64,000 nucleotides of DNA, from contig CAZGJA010000017.1 of assembly GCA_964526695.1 (NCBI GenBank), positions 62,001 through 126,000 of the forward strand, written 5' to 3'. Source of the stretch: JABWBH01 sp964526695 (GTDB lineage: Bacteria > Planctomycetota > Phycisphaerae > UBA1845). This document shows, piece after piece, positions 63,101 through 64,000 of this stretch. Positions within the stretch are counted from its first letter, which is position 1. Each line of letters begins with the position of its first letter. The notes under the pieces were generated by a model. The model was given only the letters and a program-made list of their open reading frames with translations. It was not told the origin of the DNA and ran no database searches. The position numbers were made by a program, and so were the translations under genes.

Positions 63101-63684
63101 CCGCCGTCCGCGGCGATCCGCCCCAGCAGCAGATGAAGTCGGGCGTCGTCGGGATGACCGGCTAGCGCCGACTGCGCCGTGGATCGCGCCCGCTCCACGC
63201 TGCCCGCGCGGAAGTGCAATTCCGCCAGCGCCGTCAGAATCCTCGGATGCCCGGGGTCGTAGCGCAGCCCCCGCTCCAGCTCGATGACGGCCTCGGTGAA
63301 GCGCTGCTCGGAGGCCAAAGACTCGGCGCGCTGGATCTGCTCTTCGCCGCGCGACGAAAGCGGCTTGACTTCCACAGGAGCGGGCCGCTGAATCGGCGGC
63401 TGAATCTCGGAGAGCGGCAGAAACGCGCGCGCGGCATTCTCGCCCTCGGCCAGTTGAGCGTCGCCCGAGGCGCCGACGGCGCCGCGCTGACCCGGTCCCG
63501 ACGCGCAGCCGCCCGCCCACCCGCTTGCGGCCGTCAGGACAAGCGAGATGAAAAGCGCCAGGCTCAACCGCGCGCGACCGGAAATGAAACCCCACGCGGC
63601 GCGGCCTGAATCTCCCCCGGCTCCACCCCGTCCGCGGCGCGCCGCCGCCCGGCATGGACCGCTGATGATCGTTGACATGCGCAT
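60109..63684 (-). CDS. Large TPR-repeat lipoprotein
   Basis: 1191 residues; chosen start ATG 63684, which shares its A with the stop of the gene upstream (TGATG), with AGGGA just ahead; ATG 63678 and GTG 63687 are alternatives. An N-terminal region with Arg-rich leader, hydrophobic helix (LSLALFISLVLTAASGWAGGC) and lipobox-like Cys precedes about 20 or more degenerate TPRs (LERGLRYDPGHPRILTALAELHFRAG type). Such proteins act as envelope scaffolds. It ends in a Pro-rich stretch. It is coupled to the upstream gene. Confidence 0.85.
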   Translation of the reverse strand: MRMSTIISGPCRAAARRGRGGAGGDSGRAAWGFISGRARLSLALFISLVLTAASGWAGGCASGPGQRGAVGASGDAQLAEGENAARAFLPLSEIQPPIQRPAPVEVKPLSSRGEEQIQRAESLASEQRFTEAVIELERGLRYDPGHPRILTALAELHFRAGSVERARSTAQSALAGHPDDARLHLLLGRIAADGGQWEEALVPLRTGVLLAESAADATFAAGLYDLGVALSHAGYLSASLAQFDRLENWLREQGSPKEAELAGRWATTDASLPVLRANLLERLGRPSDAADQIARRIDGGDATPALRVRRVHLLLAARRWEDAERALHAVGADEPALVDLLVELREKQGRGAAVLDDLRARLRAQPDSERLALALRDAARRLDRPRECIDDLRGFLARSPGSLEVRSSLLHLLIESAQWPAVLSVAEGGLSQDAAAAASFVEVLRGAAADARVADALLNASAEGAGPNLRYLRAEIAFAAGRTDRTIEELTGGAAELTARPEARRLLGEAYLRGFQWELARGAVARKQAEVAEDVRCEWILGQACEGLDDLGGAEQHYKAGLQLDRTNERVMTALARVYQRTGRDLQFEQQLRAVIDAHPENSEAREDLIVRYLETDRIEEAARQLQELDKVAPTSSALARCLVEIQRRQKADPAAAIPILEEALKRNGPDARTLAALGDLLAASQRFDDARSRYEEALRLEPASEDYFLRLVGLDEALLDFESAAKRLEPMLPRYPNRHPLRGELLQALMVVQRFDEALALAQKEEARADASESVRTAYRGKIVEILRLMRRQDEVYRKLSEWATADAPAGPWSQRLILAYVEDDRVADALPLARKAFETAGDKVTREILVNTLIAADQTDRAMQLVLDTVQEDPSNEALFDELATKLALAERYDEAIDLLNQELAVCADPDRVRERIFRFQRAAGRHDENVRFLEDWIAALTRTVREQVERRGIRPERAEEGLGRIIQMLHVWIVQELMLAKQYDAALLRLQQLLDAASDDESRFELMMLSYSIHQLAGRMAEAQQALETCYGIDPFNVGVNNDLGYLLADQGLRLDEAERMTRMALARSPRNAAYLDSYGWAQYKKGEFEKAYTWIRRSMNAEPREDEVIPDHLGDAAWRTGRRDEAVTHWTEAKTNAEKKLKDDPQDRVAERVAAEAGTKIEAAAGGGQPAVASSAAPNAGSAQPKP

Positions 63685-64000
63685 CACTTCCCTGCTTTGC
63701 GTTTCGCGGACTTGGCGCGTGGCGCCGATGACTTGCGTGCCGGCGAGGCCGTCTTACCGACGGGCGCCGACGCCTTGCGTGCCGGCGACTTCGCCTTCTT
63801 GACCGCGCCAGCCCGCGACGGCGCCGGCTTCGACCGGCCGTGCGAACCCTCGGCGTACGCGCCCATGACCTGGCAGAATCGCCGGGCATCGCTGGCTTTG
63901 ACGTGCCGCTCCAGAAACGCCTGCACCTCCTCGCGCGGGGCGTTGGGATCCACCCACTCCTCCTTGCGCATCAGCGCCAGCAGCCGGTCGTGCACGGGAA
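63684..64000 (-). CDS. Partial gene with basic Lys/Ala/Pro tail
   Basis: Open to the right edge; GTG 63995 is a possible start but the gene more likely begins beyond the window. The visible part has a small helical N-terminal segment (VHDRLLALMRKEEWVDPNA) and a C-terminal tail of repeated Ser-Pro-Ala-Arg-Lys and Lys-Ala units like a histone H1 tail, which suggests nucleic-acid binding. The stop overlaps the start of the TPR lipoprotein gene (TGATG). Confidence 0.45.
   Translation of the reverse strand, partial: PVHDRLLALMRKEEWVDPNAPREEVQAFLERHVKASDARRFCQVMGAYAEGSHGRSKPAPSRAGAVKKAKSPARKASAPVGKTASPARKSSAPRAKSAKRKAGK

Noticed and set aside
60058..63165. 1035-codon plus-strand open frame
   Set aside because: It is antisense to the TPR lipoprotein gene, has an extreme Arg/His-rich composition and no domains. 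High GC keeps many frames open here.

Overview
This window is about 66% GC and looks like a planctomycete chromosome, most likely from the Phycisphaerae side of the phylum. The basis is a PEP-CTERM tail on one secreted protein, many large secreted proteins, a Tat-exported Gfo/Idh/MocA oxidoreductase, a planctomycete-style PilZ response regulator, and many short palindromic repeats between genes. The placement comes from family knowledge, not from a search. Gene starts were chosen from Shine-Dalgarno spacing, start/stop overlaps and signal peptides.

Layout. 1-6.7 kb: the N-terminus of a RecQ-type helicase (minus), rpsU, a short-chain dehydrogenase, tRNA-Arg(ACG), a tiny Tyr/Glu-rich exported protein, an inositol-monophosphatase-family enzyme, an orphan P-loop protein, a hicB-hicA toxin-antitoxin pair and a xylose-isomerase-like protein. 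6.7-16.5 kb: an AT-rich regulatory region and a membrane/secreted two-gene unit, an STT3-like multi-pass protein, a secreted protein with a long Asn-Gly linker, and an NHL-type PEP-CTERM protein.

16.5-30.6 kb: seven consecutive plus-strand genes encode eight secreted amidohydrolase-fold domains, several of them translationally coupled. Only one domain (gene 25857-27233) keeps the complete HxH/H/H/D metal site. The others have lost part or all of it, and four proteins carry Lys/Pro-rich inserts. This looks like an exported assembly of one enzyme with several pseudoenzymes and is the most striking feature of the window.

30.7-50 kb: a secreted HAF/thrombospondin-type-3 protein, a TPR lipoprotein made of near-identical 42-residue units, prmC-murA plus a small gene, a Tat-exported oxidoreductase, a GGDEF protein with an insertion in its catalytic domain, a FIST sensor, a minimal-nucleotidyltransferase pair, several small orphan proteins, an EboC-like UbiA prenyltransferase with a TIM-barrel partner, and a PilZ-REC protein whose C-terminal HPt-like region lacks the phospho-acceptor histidine.

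50.3-59 kb: a minus-strand block encodes a large protein resembling GTPase-associated (GAP1-like) proteins, a zinc-ribbon GTPase, a formylglycine-generating-enzyme-fold protein lacking the usual cysteines, and a coiled-coil protein. A 1174-residue coiled-coil protein diverges from it. This may be a GTPase-centred signalling or conflict system. 59-64 kb: YebC, a 1191-residue TPR lipoprotein and a partial gene with a basic, histone-H1-like tail.

Spacers throughout hold at least a dozen distinct families of short palindromic or tandem repeats. Several sit between genes of the amidohydrolase cluster, and one lies inside a coding region.
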